From contig JAWPMT010000006.1 in the NCBI GenBank assembly GCA_033344775.1, positions 372,001 to 436,000 on the forward strand: a DNA stretch of 64,000 nucleotides. The letters are read 5' to 3'. Of this stretch, positions 26,886 to 35,988 are shown piece after piece. Source of the stretch: Cytophagales bacterium (GTDB lineage: Bacteria > Bacteroidota > Bacteroidia > Cytophagales > Cyclobacteriaceae). Both the position numbers and the translations under genes were made by a program. Positions within the stretch are counted from its first letter, which is position 1; the number at the start of each line of letters is the position of its first letter. The notes below the pieces were generated by a model, which had not been told where the DNA came from, searched no databases, and saw only the letters and a list, made by a program, of their open reading frames with translations.

Positions 26886-27962
26886 GTGAAAGTCCTTTTC
26901 ATCACCAAGCAAAAATCTGTGGCCGGATCTTCCTATTCGGTCAGTTACCTGGCCAAAGGGCTGGCGGAAAAAGGACATGACGTTTGGCTAGGAGCAAGGA
27001 AAGAGGCCTTCTTGCTAAAGCTGGTGGAATCGGATAAGCAACTGAAAACGGTACACTTTGCCTTCAAAGGGTACGCAGACTGGAAAACTTCCAGGGAAAT
27101 TGCCGCCTTCGTCAAGGAGCATAAAATCGATATCGTCAATGCTCAATCCGGACAGGATCGGTTCATGATGGTCCTTGCGCGGTTTTTATTTGGACTCAGC
27201 GCCAAGGTCGTTTTTACTCGCCGACAAAGGCCGAGGGATGAACCTTGGATCAAAAGATTCCTCCACACAAAAACTGCAAGTATCGTGGTAATCAGTGACG
27301 GATTGAAAATCCTTTTCAAAAAGAAAGGATATCGAGAAGATCAGCTCAAAGTAATCTACAATGGCCTACCTAAAGCACTGAATAAAGCAGTAGATCCAGC
27401 AACAGTTCATGTATTGCGACAGCAATACCGAATTCCTGAGGGAAACAAGGTGGTCGGATGTATCAGCCGATTGAAAGAACAACATCAGATCATACGAGCT
27501 TGTCCATTTTTAGCACCAAATATCACGTTGCTTTTTGTGGGTATTGAACAAGCGCAAGTTCAGGAAGTAATCGACGATGTGGCTCCACAACAGCATTTGG
27601 TATTTACTTCAGTACTCGATCACCAACAGGTACTGAACCACTACCCATTGATGGATGTGAACATACTTGCTTCAAAAATGGACGGTTTTGGCCTGACCCT
27701 GGTTGAGGCCATGGCATTGGGTGTTCCGGTCATTGGATCCGATTTTGGTGGGATTCGCAGCGTGATCGGCGACAATGAAAATGGCCTGTTGTTTGAAAAT
27801 GGTGACATTCATGGGTTGGCTGACCAGATCAACGCACTCCTTTATGACCAGTTGCTACGAGAAAATCTGATCAAAAAAGGAAGAGAAGCCTACCTGACCA
27901 GATTCAACATCGAACAAACGATTACTGCATATGAGGCTTATTTTCAGGAGCTTTTAAAGTGA
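26886..27962 (+). CDS. Glycosyltransferase family 4 protein
   Basis: 358 residues with a GTG start. GT-B fold: N-terminal Rossmann domain (MKVLFITKQKSVAGSSYSVS) and C-terminal domain with the GT4 signature DGFGLTLVEAMALGVPVIGS, including the E-x-(7)-E nucleotide-sugar site. GT4 enzymes transfer sugars, retaining configuration, onto lipid or surface glycans. Acceptor and donor are unknown, and no capsule or LPS cluster is adjacent. A near-consensus -7 box, CAACTTTG, ends 5 nt before the GTG, implying a leaderless transcript. Confidence 0.92.
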   Translation: MKVLFITKQKSVAGSSYSVSYLAKGLAEKGHDVWLGARKEAFLLKLVESDKQLKTVHFAFKGYADWKTSREIAAFVKEHKIDIVNAQSGQDRFMMVLARFLFGLSAKVVFTRRQRPRDEPWIKRFLHTKTASIVVISDGLKILFKKKGYREDQLKVIYNGLPKALNKAVDPATVHVLRQQYRIPEGNKVVGCISRLKEQHQIIRACPFLAPNITLLFVGIEQAQVQEVIDDVAPQQHLVFTSVLDHQQVLNHYPLMDVNILASKMDGFGLTLVEAMALGVPVIGSDFGGIRSVIGDNENGLLFENGDIHGLADQINALLYDQLLRENLIKKGREAYLTRFNIEQTITAYEAYFQELLK

Positions 27963-28019
27963 TTTCAATTTAAGGTTTACTTCAAAAACCGTTTTTATCG
28001 TCATTATGAACCTGATTGT

Positions 28020-28110
28020 AAATATGTTCCTATCCCGGCTTTCCTGCAGGGATCTTCGGTAATAAATGCCCTGGACCAGGCGCGGCCGGCTAGGCGTCGC
28101 CGAATAAATC
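28020..28110. repeat. GC-rich hairpin-forming intergenic repeat-like segment
   Basis: This stretch stands out by its GC content and self-complementarity, for example TCCCGG...CCGGGGA and GGCCGGCTAGG in the centre, plus direct repeats of the type (T)CGG(T)AATAAAT / CGAATAAAT. It is non-coding and resembles a REP-like element, but no second copy is seen in this window. Confidence 0.35.
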
Positions 28111-28149
28111 CGGGGAAAGAATCTGCAATTAATCTAAGTGTTCAGGAAA

Positions 28150-28182
28150 TAAAAAAGACCAAATACTAACAGCATCTGGTCT
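28150..28182 (-). terminator. Terminator downstream of the TerB-like gene
   Basis: On the minus strand AGACCA (complement of 28177-28182) and TGGTCT (complement of 28156-28161) form a stem of 6 bp extended by A-T pairs, followed by TTTTTT. It is placed 24 nt after the stop of the gene at 28206. Confidence 0.6.
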
Positions 28183-28205
28183 CATTAAAAGCTCAATTAG
28201 GTTTA

Positions 28206-28601
28206 TTAAGCCTCGTATTTCTTTACTGCCTTCTTCAAAGAGGCAATGTTTGCTGTGATGGACGGATCACTATATACTCTTGATGCCAGTGTAGAAATCA
28301 CCTTTCGCTTGAATCCAAGCTTTTCAGCAAGGTCTTCACAATATTTGATTTCACTTAGATATACCTGGCTGTCGATTTTCATTAACTGCACAATATTGTA
28401 TAGGTAATCAAATTTCTCATCTGGAGTCATCGTACTCACCGGAGGAAGGGGCACAGGGTTATCGATCAGGTTATCTACTTCTTCCTTGCTCATGCCGTTG
28501 GCCTTACCCAACATGTAGATTTGGGTCTTCTCTTCTCCATCAAAATCTCCGTCTATATTGGCTAATGCAATCAGTGCACTTAGCTGGGATTGGATGCTCA
28601 T
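28206..28601 (-). CDS. TerB-like protein, paralogue 1
   Basis: 131 residues, all-helical and acidic. It starts ALIALANIDGDFDGEEKTQI, the TerB/DjlA-type helical repeat with an acidic D-G-D-F-D-G-E-E. It is related over its length to the next gene (shared DKFDYLYNIVQLMKID / DKFEYLYDIIQLMKID and S(R)(V/I)Y-x-DPSITA). TerB-like domains are linked to tellurite and envelope stress but exact function is unknown. Cytoplasmic. Confidence 0.75.
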   Translation of the reverse strand: MSIQSQLSALIALANIDGDFDGEEKTQIYMLGKANGMSKEEVDNLIDNPVPLPPVSTMTPDEKFDYLYNIVQLMKIDSQVYLSEIKYCEDLAEKLGFKRKVISTLASRVYSDPSITANIASLKKAVKKYEA

Positions 28602-28670
28602 AGCTTAGTAGTTATAAATAAATTCGGTTGCTGGGAATAAAGATAGCCGGATTATCGTCACAACCAAAAT

Positions 28671-29090
28671 TTAGTCCCTAAGGAATTTCTGAGCCAGCAT
28701 TTTTAGGTTGTGTCTGTCCGCTGTGATGGATGGATCGCCGTAAATTCTTGAAGAAAGCTTTTTCACTACTTTTTTATCAAAGCCCAGGTTTTCAGCCATT
28801 TGTTCACAAAACCGAATCTCACTGAGGAAAACTTCATTGTCAATTTTCATGAGCTGAATGATGTCGTACAGGTATTCGAATTTGTCGTCAAAGGACAAAG
28901 CATTGAAGGCAATGTTCAGGGAGTTTTTTTGCGAAAGTTCCTCTGTAATGAGTGTTTGGATCTCCTCTTCGGCCAGCCGATGTGCTTTTCCAATGCTAAG
29001 GATCAGGCCTTTTTCAATATCTGAAAACTTTTGGTCGCTCAAAGCGAGCCGAACGAGCATACGAAGGTGTTGAGTGAAATTCGATTCCAT
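28671..29090 (-). CDS. TerB-like protein, paralogue 2
   Basis: 139 residues from ATG 29090; the longer start at 29144 adds residues with no counterpart in paralogue 1. Helical protein with LVRLALSDQKFSDIEKGLIL and DKFEYLYDIIQLMKID, matching the TerB-like neighbour. Two such genes on the same strand, 69 nt apart, look like a tandem duplication. Function unknown. Confidence 0.72.
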   Translation of the reverse strand: MESNFTQHLRMLVRLALSDQKFSDIEKGLILSIGKAHRLAEEEIQTLITEELSQKNSLNIAFNALSFDDKFEYLYDIIQLMKIDNEVFLSEIRFCEQMAENLGFDKKVVKKLSSRIYGDPSITADRHNLKMLAQKFLRD

Positions 29091-29159
29091 ACAAGGCGAT
29101 TTGAATAGTTGATGCGTGAAGTAATAAACACGCAAAACCGCCAATAAAGTTTGTCGTGT

Positions 29160-29921
29160 CTAATGCAAATAGCTTCCTGCGTTTACATCGAATGTAGAAC
29201 CGGTCGCATGATCCGCCATGCCACTTGCGATAAAAGTGATCAGTGGTGCCAGGTCTTTGGGTTCGGTCAGTCGCTCCAATGCAATGTCACCCTTGGCATG
29301 CTCCTCGCCGTATTGCTGCATGAATTCCTTGGCCATATCGGTTCGTACAAACCCTGGCGCAATGTTGAACGCTTTGATCCCTTGCTTACCAAATGACTTG
29401 GCAATGGACCTTGTCAATGAAACCATACCAGCCTTCGATGCTCCATAAGCGATGTAGTCTCCGGTTTCGCCACGGAAAGCGGCTCTTGATGAAATGTTGA
29501 TGATTCTGCCTGCAGCCCTTCTTTTGATAAAGTGTTCGACGGCTTTCTTACAAAGCATTGCCGGAGAATTTAAATTGACCTGCATGGTTTCGTCCCATGC
29601 TTTTTGCCAGTCGTCATCACTGCCTGTGATGGGTGCGGATTTGGCTATTCCCGCATTGTTGACTAAAATCTCAACGCTGCCCATCTCCAGGGTTACACGT
29701 TCAAATAGTTTCAAAGCCTCATCTTCTTTAGAAAGGTCAGCTTGAAAGGCCTTGGATTCGTTGCCCAGAATATGAGCCAGGTTCTCTGCTTCCCGAACAT
29801 TTTTGTTGTAATGCACGGCAATAGTTGCTCCGGCTTCCGCCAATTTAGTAGATATGGCTTTTCCAATTCCACGGCTGGCCCCAGTCACAAGGATATTGAG
29901 GCCCGAAAGATTGATGTACAT
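29160..29921 (-). CDS. SDR-family oxidoreductase, FabG-like
   Basis: 253 residues. Nucleotide-binding motif TGASRGIGKA near the N-terminus, the NNAG motif in ILVNNAGIAKSAP, and catalytic Ser in NISSRAAFRGE followed by Y-x-x-x-K in YIAYGASKAG. It matches 3-oxoacyl-ACP reductases and related SDRs. The C-terminal block GIKAFNIAPGFVRTDMAK is typical of FabG-type enzymes. The substrate cannot be proven from sequence, and no fatty-acid synthesis genes are next to it. Confidence 0.93.
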   Translation of the reverse strand: MYINLSGLNILVTGASRGIGKAISTKLAEAGATIAVHYNKNVREAENLAHILGNESKAFQADLSKEDEALKLFERVTLEMGSVEILVNNAGIAKSAPITGSDDDWQKAWDETMQVNLNSPAMLCKKAVEHFIKRRAAGRIINISSRAAFRGETGDYIAYGASKAGMVSLTRSIAKSFGKQGIKAFNIAPGFVRTDMAKEFMQQYGEEHAKGDIALERLTEPKDLAPLITFIASGMADHATGSTFDVNAGSYLH

Positions 29922-30061
29922 GCTCTCAGATTCTTTAGGTGCGAAAAATTAATCAAAGCACACCTAAAATGAGCCCTGATCCATCCATGTAAAGTATTTC
30001 TTTTTGATCTGGGGAACATATTTCTAATTTTCAGCGTATTTCAATAGACTTCACAAATGAT

Positions 30062-30069
30062 TAACTTTG
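30062..30069 (+). promoter_or_regulatory. -7 promoter box directly before the GAF-protein start
   Basis: TAACTTTG is a perfect Bacteroidota -7 element (TAnnTTTG). The ATG follows only 4 nt later at 30074, which would give a leaderless transcript. Confidence 0.5.
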
Positions 30070-30073
30070 ATAA

Positions 30074-32416
30074 ATGTTGGAGGATTTTCCTTTTAATTCG
30101 TCGCTCAAACTGAGCACCATCATTGGTTACTGGGAATTACAGCGCTATAGCGATAATCCCATCCTGGCCAATACAGCGAAAAAGCTGATTGAGGAGATCG
30201 ATCAATATCCGTTTCTCCGGGAGAAGATCAGCGACTCGTCATTGATTACGGAACATCAGCATTTGATCGATGTGATCATTTCAGCAGTGGTTCCCCCGGC
30301 GGTTAGCAACGATCAGATTGTTGCCGTATTCCGCCCGTTTTCGCTGGACTATTTTTATTCCACGGCACCTTTTCGCTCCTTGATAGAAAAAGCGGGCTCG
30401 TTGATGAATATGGTCAGCGACAAAAGTCCCGAGGAGATTGCCCAGACCAAGAACATGGCCGCTTATGGGGCCATACTTAATCAGTTTTATGGGGTGAAGC
30501 TCCCTCCTGTGGAATACATGACCATGACCCTAAAAGAGGATAATGGTCTTCAAAAGCATTTTCATGTTGGGTTCGACTCAAGGTTTTGTGAAATTTCACT
30601 GGTAGGAGACAAGCCTGAGTTATCCCTGGAAGAAATAGATGAGCTGATCCAGAGCCATGATCTGGAATTGTGGTTCGAAAAGCTACCACCTAAACATTTT
30701 GAATTTACCGGGTTTGCGATCTACTCACTGACAGAGATCACGCAAGAAGAGACCGTCAAAAACCTGAAGCAAATGATCCTGGAGGCTACTGCTGAGGATT
30801 CCAACTTTTTTGATGTGGTAGAAGGCCAGTTCCGATCTTTGGTAGAAGTTCCGGACTTGCGCTTAGGGATAAGCAGCTTCCATACCTTCAAAAACAATTA
30901 CCAGGCTTGTGGTGAAGGCGGAACCTGGAGCTTACTGGTAGACAAAGACGATAATTTCCTGAACGCTTTTCATGAGATCAGTGATGAAATTCAGCGAACC
31001 GGAAAACCAGTGATCGTTCCTGAAATTTCATGCAGCCTGATGTTCAGCAAAGATCCCGTACCGGATTACCGTAGTGTGATCGTAGCACCTTTGTATTCAG
31101 ACGGTGAATTCATTGGGCATTTTGAAATGGTGAGTAACAATGAGTCCCTGCGTGCGATTGATTTTGCCAAGGTTGAGGACATCCTGCCCATTTTTGCAAA
31201 TGCGATGGCCCGCAAAATGAAAGAGGTGGAAAACCGGATCAGCGGGATCATCAAAGAACACTATACGTCTATCCACCCTTCTGTAGAATGGAAATTCACA
31301 GAAGCTGCCTATAAAATCCTTGATCAGGAAAGCCAGGGGATACAGGAAGCACACGAGGAGATCATATTCAAAGACGTGCATCCGCTTTTTGGTTCTTCTG
31401 ATATCCGTAATTCTTCCGTTCAAAGGAATAAGGCGATCGTTGCAGATTTGACACAACAGTTGAAATTGGCGAAAGAGGTATTGACTGAAGGTAAAAAGAG
31501 AAGGGACTTCCCAATCATAGGAGAAGCCGTTTACAGGATTGCCAAGCAAATCTCCCGACTGAAAAAAGGATTGATCTCTGAAGACGAAAACCTGATCGTT
31601 AATTTCTTGAGAAAGGATATTGAGCCATTGATCAGGGATTTGGAAGAAGACATGCCGGATTTCGTTGCCATCAGCAACAAGGGTTATTGGGACAGGTTAG
31701 ATCCTGAAGTAGGGATCATTTACGATAAGCGTAAAAACTTTGAAGAAAGCCTGACCAGGATCAATGAAACTGTAGCTGCCTTACTGGAAGAAGAGCAAGG
31801 TCGAGCTCAGGAAATCTTCCCACATTACTTTGAACGATATAAAACCGATGGGGTCGAATACAACATTTATGTAGGGGACTCCATTTCCAGAGATAAGAAG
31901 TTCAGCAGGCTGTACCTGAAGAACCTGCGCTTGTGGCAATTATTGGTCACGATTGAGATCTCTAAGAAAACCAGAGAACTCAAAGAAGACCTCAGCATGC
32001 CTTTGGATGTTGGTCACTTGATTTTGGTGCATAGCCAGCCGCTTTCGGTGAAGTTCCGCATGGATGAAAAGCAATTCGACGTGGATGGGGCTTATAACAT
32101 TCGATATGAGATCATCAAAAAGCGGATTGATAAGGTACGGATCAAAGACTCTTCCGAACGGTTGACGCAAGCGGAAACCATCTCCATTGTTTATAACCGG
32201 GAGGAAGATGCCCGCGAATACTTGACTTACCTGGAGTATTTGGCGCACAAAGGACTTATTTCTCCACAGTTCGAGCAATTTGTTTTGGAAGAGCTACAAG
32301 GAGTCAGTGGTCTCAAGGCGTTCAGGGTAAGACCTGAGAAATCTGCAGAAGGTATTGTGCGGGAACTGGAGCGCTTGAGCGTCGCCAACAGACCAGAGAA
32401 ACGAGCCGCTTCTTGA
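30074..32416 (+). CDS. GAF-domain-containing protein of Bacteroidota type
   Basis: 780 residues, cytoplasmic. The N-terminal region (MLEDFPFNSSLKLSTIIGYW) and the central region around 300-390 (GKPVIVPEISCSLMFSKDPV, YRSVIVAPLYSDGEFIGHFE) look like a GAF-type sensory domain. The rest is alpha/beta with coiled segments. I see no histidine-kinase, GGDEF or HTH motif, so it may be a sensor that signals through protein contacts. It appears alone with a leaderless promoter. Domain call is from pattern recognition, not a search. Confidence 0.75.
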   Translation: MLEDFPFNSSLKLSTIIGYWELQRYSDNPILANTAKKLIEEIDQYPFLREKISDSSLITEHQHLIDVIISAVVPPAVSNDQIVAVFRPFSLDYFYSTAPFRSLIEKAGSLMNMVSDKSPEEIAQTKNMAAYGAILNQFYGVKLPPVEYMTMTLKEDNGLQKHFHVGFDSRFCEISLVGDKPELSLEEIDELIQSHDLELWFEKLPPKHFEFTGFAIYSLTEITQEETVKNLKQMILEATAEDSNFFDVVEGQFRSLVEVPDLRLGISSFHTFKNNYQACGEGGTWSLLVDKDDNFLNAFHEISDEIQRTGKPVIVPEISCSLMFSKDPVPDYRSVIVAPLYSDGEFIGHFEMVSNNESLRAIDFAKVEDILPIFANAMARKMKEVENRISGIIKEHYTSIHPSVEWKFTEAAYKILDQESQGIQEAHEEIIFKDVHPLFGSSDIRNSSVQRNKAIVADLTQQLKLAKEVLTEGKKRRDFPIIGEAVYRIAKQISRLKKGLISEDENLIVNFLRKDIEPLIRDLEEDMPDFVAISNKGYWDRLDPEVGIIYDKRKNFEESLTRINETVAALLEEEQGRAQEIFPHYFERYKTDGVEYNIYVGDSISRDKKFSRLYLKNLRLWQLLVTIEISKKTRELKEDLSMPLDVGHLILVHSQPLSVKFRMDEKQFDVDGAYNIRYEIIKKRIDKVRIKDSSERLTQAETISIVYNREEDAREYLTYLEYLAHKGLISPQFEQFVLEELQGVSGLKAFRVRPEKSAEGIVRELERLSVANRPEKRAAS

Positions 32417-32672
32417 GAGGAATCATTTCAATTCCTACTGGTTAATTGGTTATTGGGTTACAGGGTTGTATTGCACACCAATTCGATATTTGAATAGTTC
32501 TGGTGAACTAAAATGAGGCTTCAACTGGCTAAATCAATTTGTTTAGTCTACATGTCGCTCACGAGAGTGATGTAATCACCAAAGTATAAAGCAGGAAAAC
32601 TTAGTAACTCAATAACCGATCAACTTAGTATCATTGTATTTCTCCATTTAGTTGGTAGAAACTACGCTGATC

Positions 32673-33116
32673 TTACTGTCGGTCCTTCTTCAAATACTCC
32701 ATCATATCTCTACGGAGCGTAGAATTCTCTGACATGATGCGATTGACAAGGTGCATGATCTTTTTCGAAATGTCTCTTCGTTGTTCTCTCGCTTCACTGT
32801 CTTCGATATCGCGGAGCAACACATAGATTTCAGAATCTCCATAAGTTGCGGCAGGGTCTTCCGCCACATCCGACATCAATGGCATATCTTCTGCAAACAA
32901 ATGGAAGTTCTCAGGCGTCATTTTGAGTGTCAGCATGTTCATCAGATTGACCTTATGGCTTCTGGCAATCTCGATGAGCACTTTCAACTTGGGCTCTGTG
33001 CCTTTCTCATAAGAATCCACATTACCACGATTCAGACCATACTGTGCTGCAAATTTGGTTTGCGTCAAATTGTTGCGAAGACGTAAGAACTTAAGGTTTT
33101 CCGCTAAAATGCTCAA
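32673..33116 (-). CDS. XRE-family helix-turn-helix regulator
   Basis: 147 residues from TTG 33116 (SILAENLKFLRLRNNLTQTK). An earlier TTG at 33158 would add unlikely sequence. The HTH_3 fold spans about 5-58: LRNNLTQTKFAAQYGLNRGN then VDSYEKGTEPKLKVL. The C-terminal half is acidic with a helical tail (KKIMHLVNRIMSENS) that may mediate dimerisation. Solitary, so its target could be its own promoter or the permease gene next door (inference). Confidence 0.85.
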   Translation of the reverse strand: MSILAENLKFLRLRNNLTQTKFAAQYGLNRGNVDSYEKGTEPKLKVLIEIARSHKVNLMNMLTLKMTPENFHLFAEDMPLMSDVAEDPAATYGDSEIYVLLRDIEDSEAREQRRDISKKIMHLVNRIMSENSTLRRDMMEYLKKDRQ

Positions 33117-33385
33117 TTCAAATAGGCTTAATACACAAAAAGCGGAAACCGTTTGCAAAATGCAATTTTATTTTGCAGCTTTGTTCCGCACTTTCTTTTG
33201 ATAGCGAAAATATATCCAAAATTCCCTTTTTGATGGTCTTTTGCGCGCTATGAATTGGCCTTTATGACATTTTGAGGGTTTTTCTTCTAGAAAAAAGATA
33301 AAACCGGTGGTCCTCAACGCCTTGCGGGCATCAAACCATGTATCCTCCGGAATGGATGTCTCATCAATTATCTGCCCTCCAAAAA

Positions 33386-33417
33386 CAAAAAAAAACTCCC
33401 TGAATGCCTTCAGGGAG
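33386..33417 (-). terminator. Terminator downstream of the FtsX-type permease
   Basis: Perfect 9-bp stem CTCCCTGAA (33396-33404) / TTCAGGGAG (33409-33417), loop of 4 nt, followed on the minus strand by a run of T (33395 down to 33386). It is the clearest terminator in the window. Confidence 0.85.
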
Positions 33418-33446
33418 CAGATCAACTTAACCATCCTGTAGTGCGG

Positions 33447-35822
33447 TCACTCGTACCTGAGCGATTCCACAGGATTTCTCTTTGCCGCTACCAATACCCT
33501 TCCCGAAGAAGTTGTCAGAGAAATGATAGATAGCACGATGAATGGCAGGACCAACGAGAAGATCGTGACTGCCTGATAGTAATGGAATATGGTGGATAAC
33601 AACAAATCAATCAACAAGAAGGCCATTCCTGTTCCGATGACTGCTGATACCGAGATGATGATAATAAAGGGTCTGTTCAGTAAATGGATGATGGTGCTCA
33701 CTTTGGCGCCAAGGACTTTTCTGATGCCAATTTCTTTGATGCGTTTGATCACATTTAATGATACCAGTGTGAATAATCCGATAGAAGAAAGGATCAAAGC
33801 AAGTGTGCCCAGGAAGGTAAATAAGATAGCAATGTTGTTATTTACCAGATTGGATTCTTTGATGAATTCATCCTGATAGTCGCCATTGAACGGTTTATTA
33901 GGTACCATTTCATACCATGCAGCTTCCAGCGCTTCATAAGCCTCCTTGGAGTTTTCTGGTTTCATTCGTGCGACCACAAAGTTCATTCTATCGTCCAGCG
34001 CCGGTCTAAAGGCCATTGGTGAGACCGGGTCCCAGAAACCGTAGGCATAAAAATCTTTCAAAACACCGACTACCGTCAATCGCGTAGAGTCATCAATTTG
34101 AACCCGTTTACCTATGGGCTCTTGCCAGCCAAAATCTTTAACCAACTGTTCGTTTACAACAATGGAGCTTTGACGATCATAGTCTTTCAGATCTTTCTCG
34201 AAATAACGACCTTCCACCAAAGTCAGGTCCATGAGATCGAGATAATCCAAACCAAGGTCCATCATACTGGTCTCCATTTCCTTCTCTCCCTGACGCAAGG
34301 TTCTTGCATAATTCCAACGCCCAATATGTTCTTCGGTCCCCGCAACCATCTCCAGCGAGCTAATCTGGTTCGCTCGATCAAAGTAGGTTTGAAATTCTTC
34401 AGAATCTAACTGAACGGCAATGATCCCGTCTTTTTGAAAACCAACATCCAGGGTTTTTTGATACTCGGCATTGCCAATAAAGGCAAGACTAGAGATCAAT
34501 GCCAAAAAGGTGAATGAATACTGAGCACCTAGCAAAATTTTAGAGAAAGTACTGGTTCCTTTCACCTTAAGACTTCCTCGTAAAATGGAAACGGGCTCAT
34601 AGCTCGAAACATATAGTGACGGATAAGCACCAGCTGTAATTGCCGTAAATAACAGCAAACCCGTAAGAAATACGGAAACCTCAGGGTTTTCGGTTAGCGA
34701 TAGCTTCAACTCAAGGAAGTCCCACATAGAGCTATAAGCAGGAACAAGGAAGACCGAGATCAAAAGGGCGAGTAACATGGAAATAATACACAAGGCAATA
34801 TTCTCTCCCATGAATTGGAAAATAAGCTGATTTCGGTTTCCACCCATGACTTTCCTTACTCCTATTTCTTTGAGTCTTTTACTGGATATCGCTAGAGAAG
34901 TATTTGTAAAGTTGAAACAGGCGATCAGAAGCATCATGATTGACATGATCAAAGGCGAAATAACCGCAGGAACCGGTGGTGGCTCACTCAGCCAGTTGGC
35001 ACGTATGTCCTGTGCGTTTTTGCCTAATGTGGTTAATTGTTCCAGATAGTATCCAGCTACTTTCCAATCATCTCGTGCGCTATTTTGAATTTCCACATAT
35101 CGCTCATCCAGTATTGCTGGAATATGACCTGGAAATTCCTCAGTTGTCGTTTTGATAAATGTGCCTGCTACAAAGGATCTCCACCGGTCGTTGGACCAGT
35201 CGTTGAGGTCCAGATAGTTGTCAAATAAAGTGACCGCATGAAAATTGATGCTGGAGTTTGAAGGGATTTTTTCAAGCACTCCACCCACTACATAGCTTTT
35301 AGGTGTTCCATCCGACTCGATAACTTTGATCAATTCGCCCGTCGGGTCAACATCACCAAAATAGACCTGAGCCGTATTTTCAGATAATATCAGATTTCCT
35401 CGGTTCAGAAATGCACTTTTATCGCCATACTTAAACGGAAAGGTGAACATCTCAAACAGATCTTCATCCGCAAAACCTATTCGTTTATTCAGGATTTTTT
35501 CTCCTTGCTGCATCACCATTCCGGAACTCGAGTAGCGAACAACCTGAGATACGCCAGCAAGATCATTTTTTATTTCATGACCCAAGGGCAATGGTGAAAT
35601 TCCATAAGGAATGTTACGCCCCTGGACCGTCTTGTTGATCTGTATTTTGTAGATACTGGCGTGATTTTCGTGGTTTTTATCAAAGTCCGCGGCATACTTG
35701 AAATTCAAATATCCAACGATACAACAGGCAAGTGACAAGCCCAGTCCAACGATGTTAATGATGACATAAGCACGGTTGCGGAGCATGTTCCGCACGGTAG
35801 TCTTTAGGAAGTTAGTAAACAT
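33447..35822 (-). CDS. ABC transporter permease, FtsX/MacB type, with two FtsX domains
   Basis: 791 residues. Two repeated membrane modules: N-terminal MFTNFLKTTVRNMLRNRAYV with the first transmembrane helix and a MacB-type periplasmic domain; the FtsX signatures are RLKEIGVRKVMGGNR (first) and RIKEIGIRKVLGAKV (second), each followed by hydrophobic segments (CIISMLLALLISVFLVP, IIIISVSAVIGTGMAFLLI). Large extracytoplasmic segments lie between. No ABC ATPase or membrane-fusion gene is adjacent, as is common for orphan permeases in this phylum. Probably exports or mechanically transmits to the envelope. Terminated at 33386-33417. Confidence 0.92.
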   Translation of the reverse strand: MFTNFLKTTVRNMLRNRAYVIINIVGLGLSLACCIVGYLNFKYAADFDKNHENHASIYKIQINKTVQGRNIPYGISPLPLGHEIKNDLAGVSQVVRYSSSGMVMQQGEKILNKRIGFADEDLFEMFTFPFKYGDKSAFLNRGNLILSENTAQVYFGDVDPTGELIKVIESDGTPKSYVVGGVLEKIPSNSSINFHAVTLFDNYLDLNDWSNDRWRSFVAGTFIKTTTEEFPGHIPAILDERYVEIQNSARDDWKVAGYYLEQLTTLGKNAQDIRANWLSEPPPVPAVISPLIMSIMMLLIACFNFTNTSLAISSKRLKEIGVRKVMGGNRNQLIFQFMGENIALCIISMLLALLISVFLVPAYSSMWDFLELKLSLTENPEVSVFLTGLLLFTAITAGAYPSLYVSSYEPVSILRGSLKVKGTSTFSKILLGAQYSFTFLALISSLAFIGNAEYQKTLDVGFQKDGIIAVQLDSEEFQTYFDRANQISSLEMVAGTEEHIGRWNYARTLRQGEKEMETSMMDLGLDYLDLMDLTLVEGRYFEKDLKDYDRQSSIVVNEQLVKDFGWQEPIGKRVQIDDSTRLTVVGVLKDFYAYGFWDPVSPMAFRPALDDRMNFVVARMKPENSKEAYEALEAAWYEMVPNKPFNGDYQDEFIKESNLVNNNIAILFTFLGTLALILSSIGLFTLVSLNVIKRIKEIGIRKVLGAKVSTIIHLLNRPFIIIISVSAVIGTGMAFLLIDLLLSTIFHYYQAVTIFSLVLPFIVLSIISLTTSSGRVLVAAKRNPVESLRYE

Positions 35823-35988
35823 GGTGAGTTAATTTGACCTATTACAATAGATGCAAATAGTTATAAAAGGTTGCATGAAGCCGTGATAAATCATGGGAAT
35901 TTGTGGATGAATGGAGGTTGCAAGCCGAAATTGTGTATTTTCGCTTTAGTCTATTGTATGAAAGACGCACCGTAATTGTGCTTGCCGT

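Noticed and set aside
32417-32672. 256-bp gap searched for small genes or RNAs
   Set aside because: Only a 20-codon frame and AT-rich sequence; nothing supported.
33168-33434. 88-residue minus-strand open frame next to the XRE gene
   Set aside because: Its first 18 codons run through the terminator hairpin of the permease gene (33386-33417), the composition is unlike a protein, and no start signal is seen.
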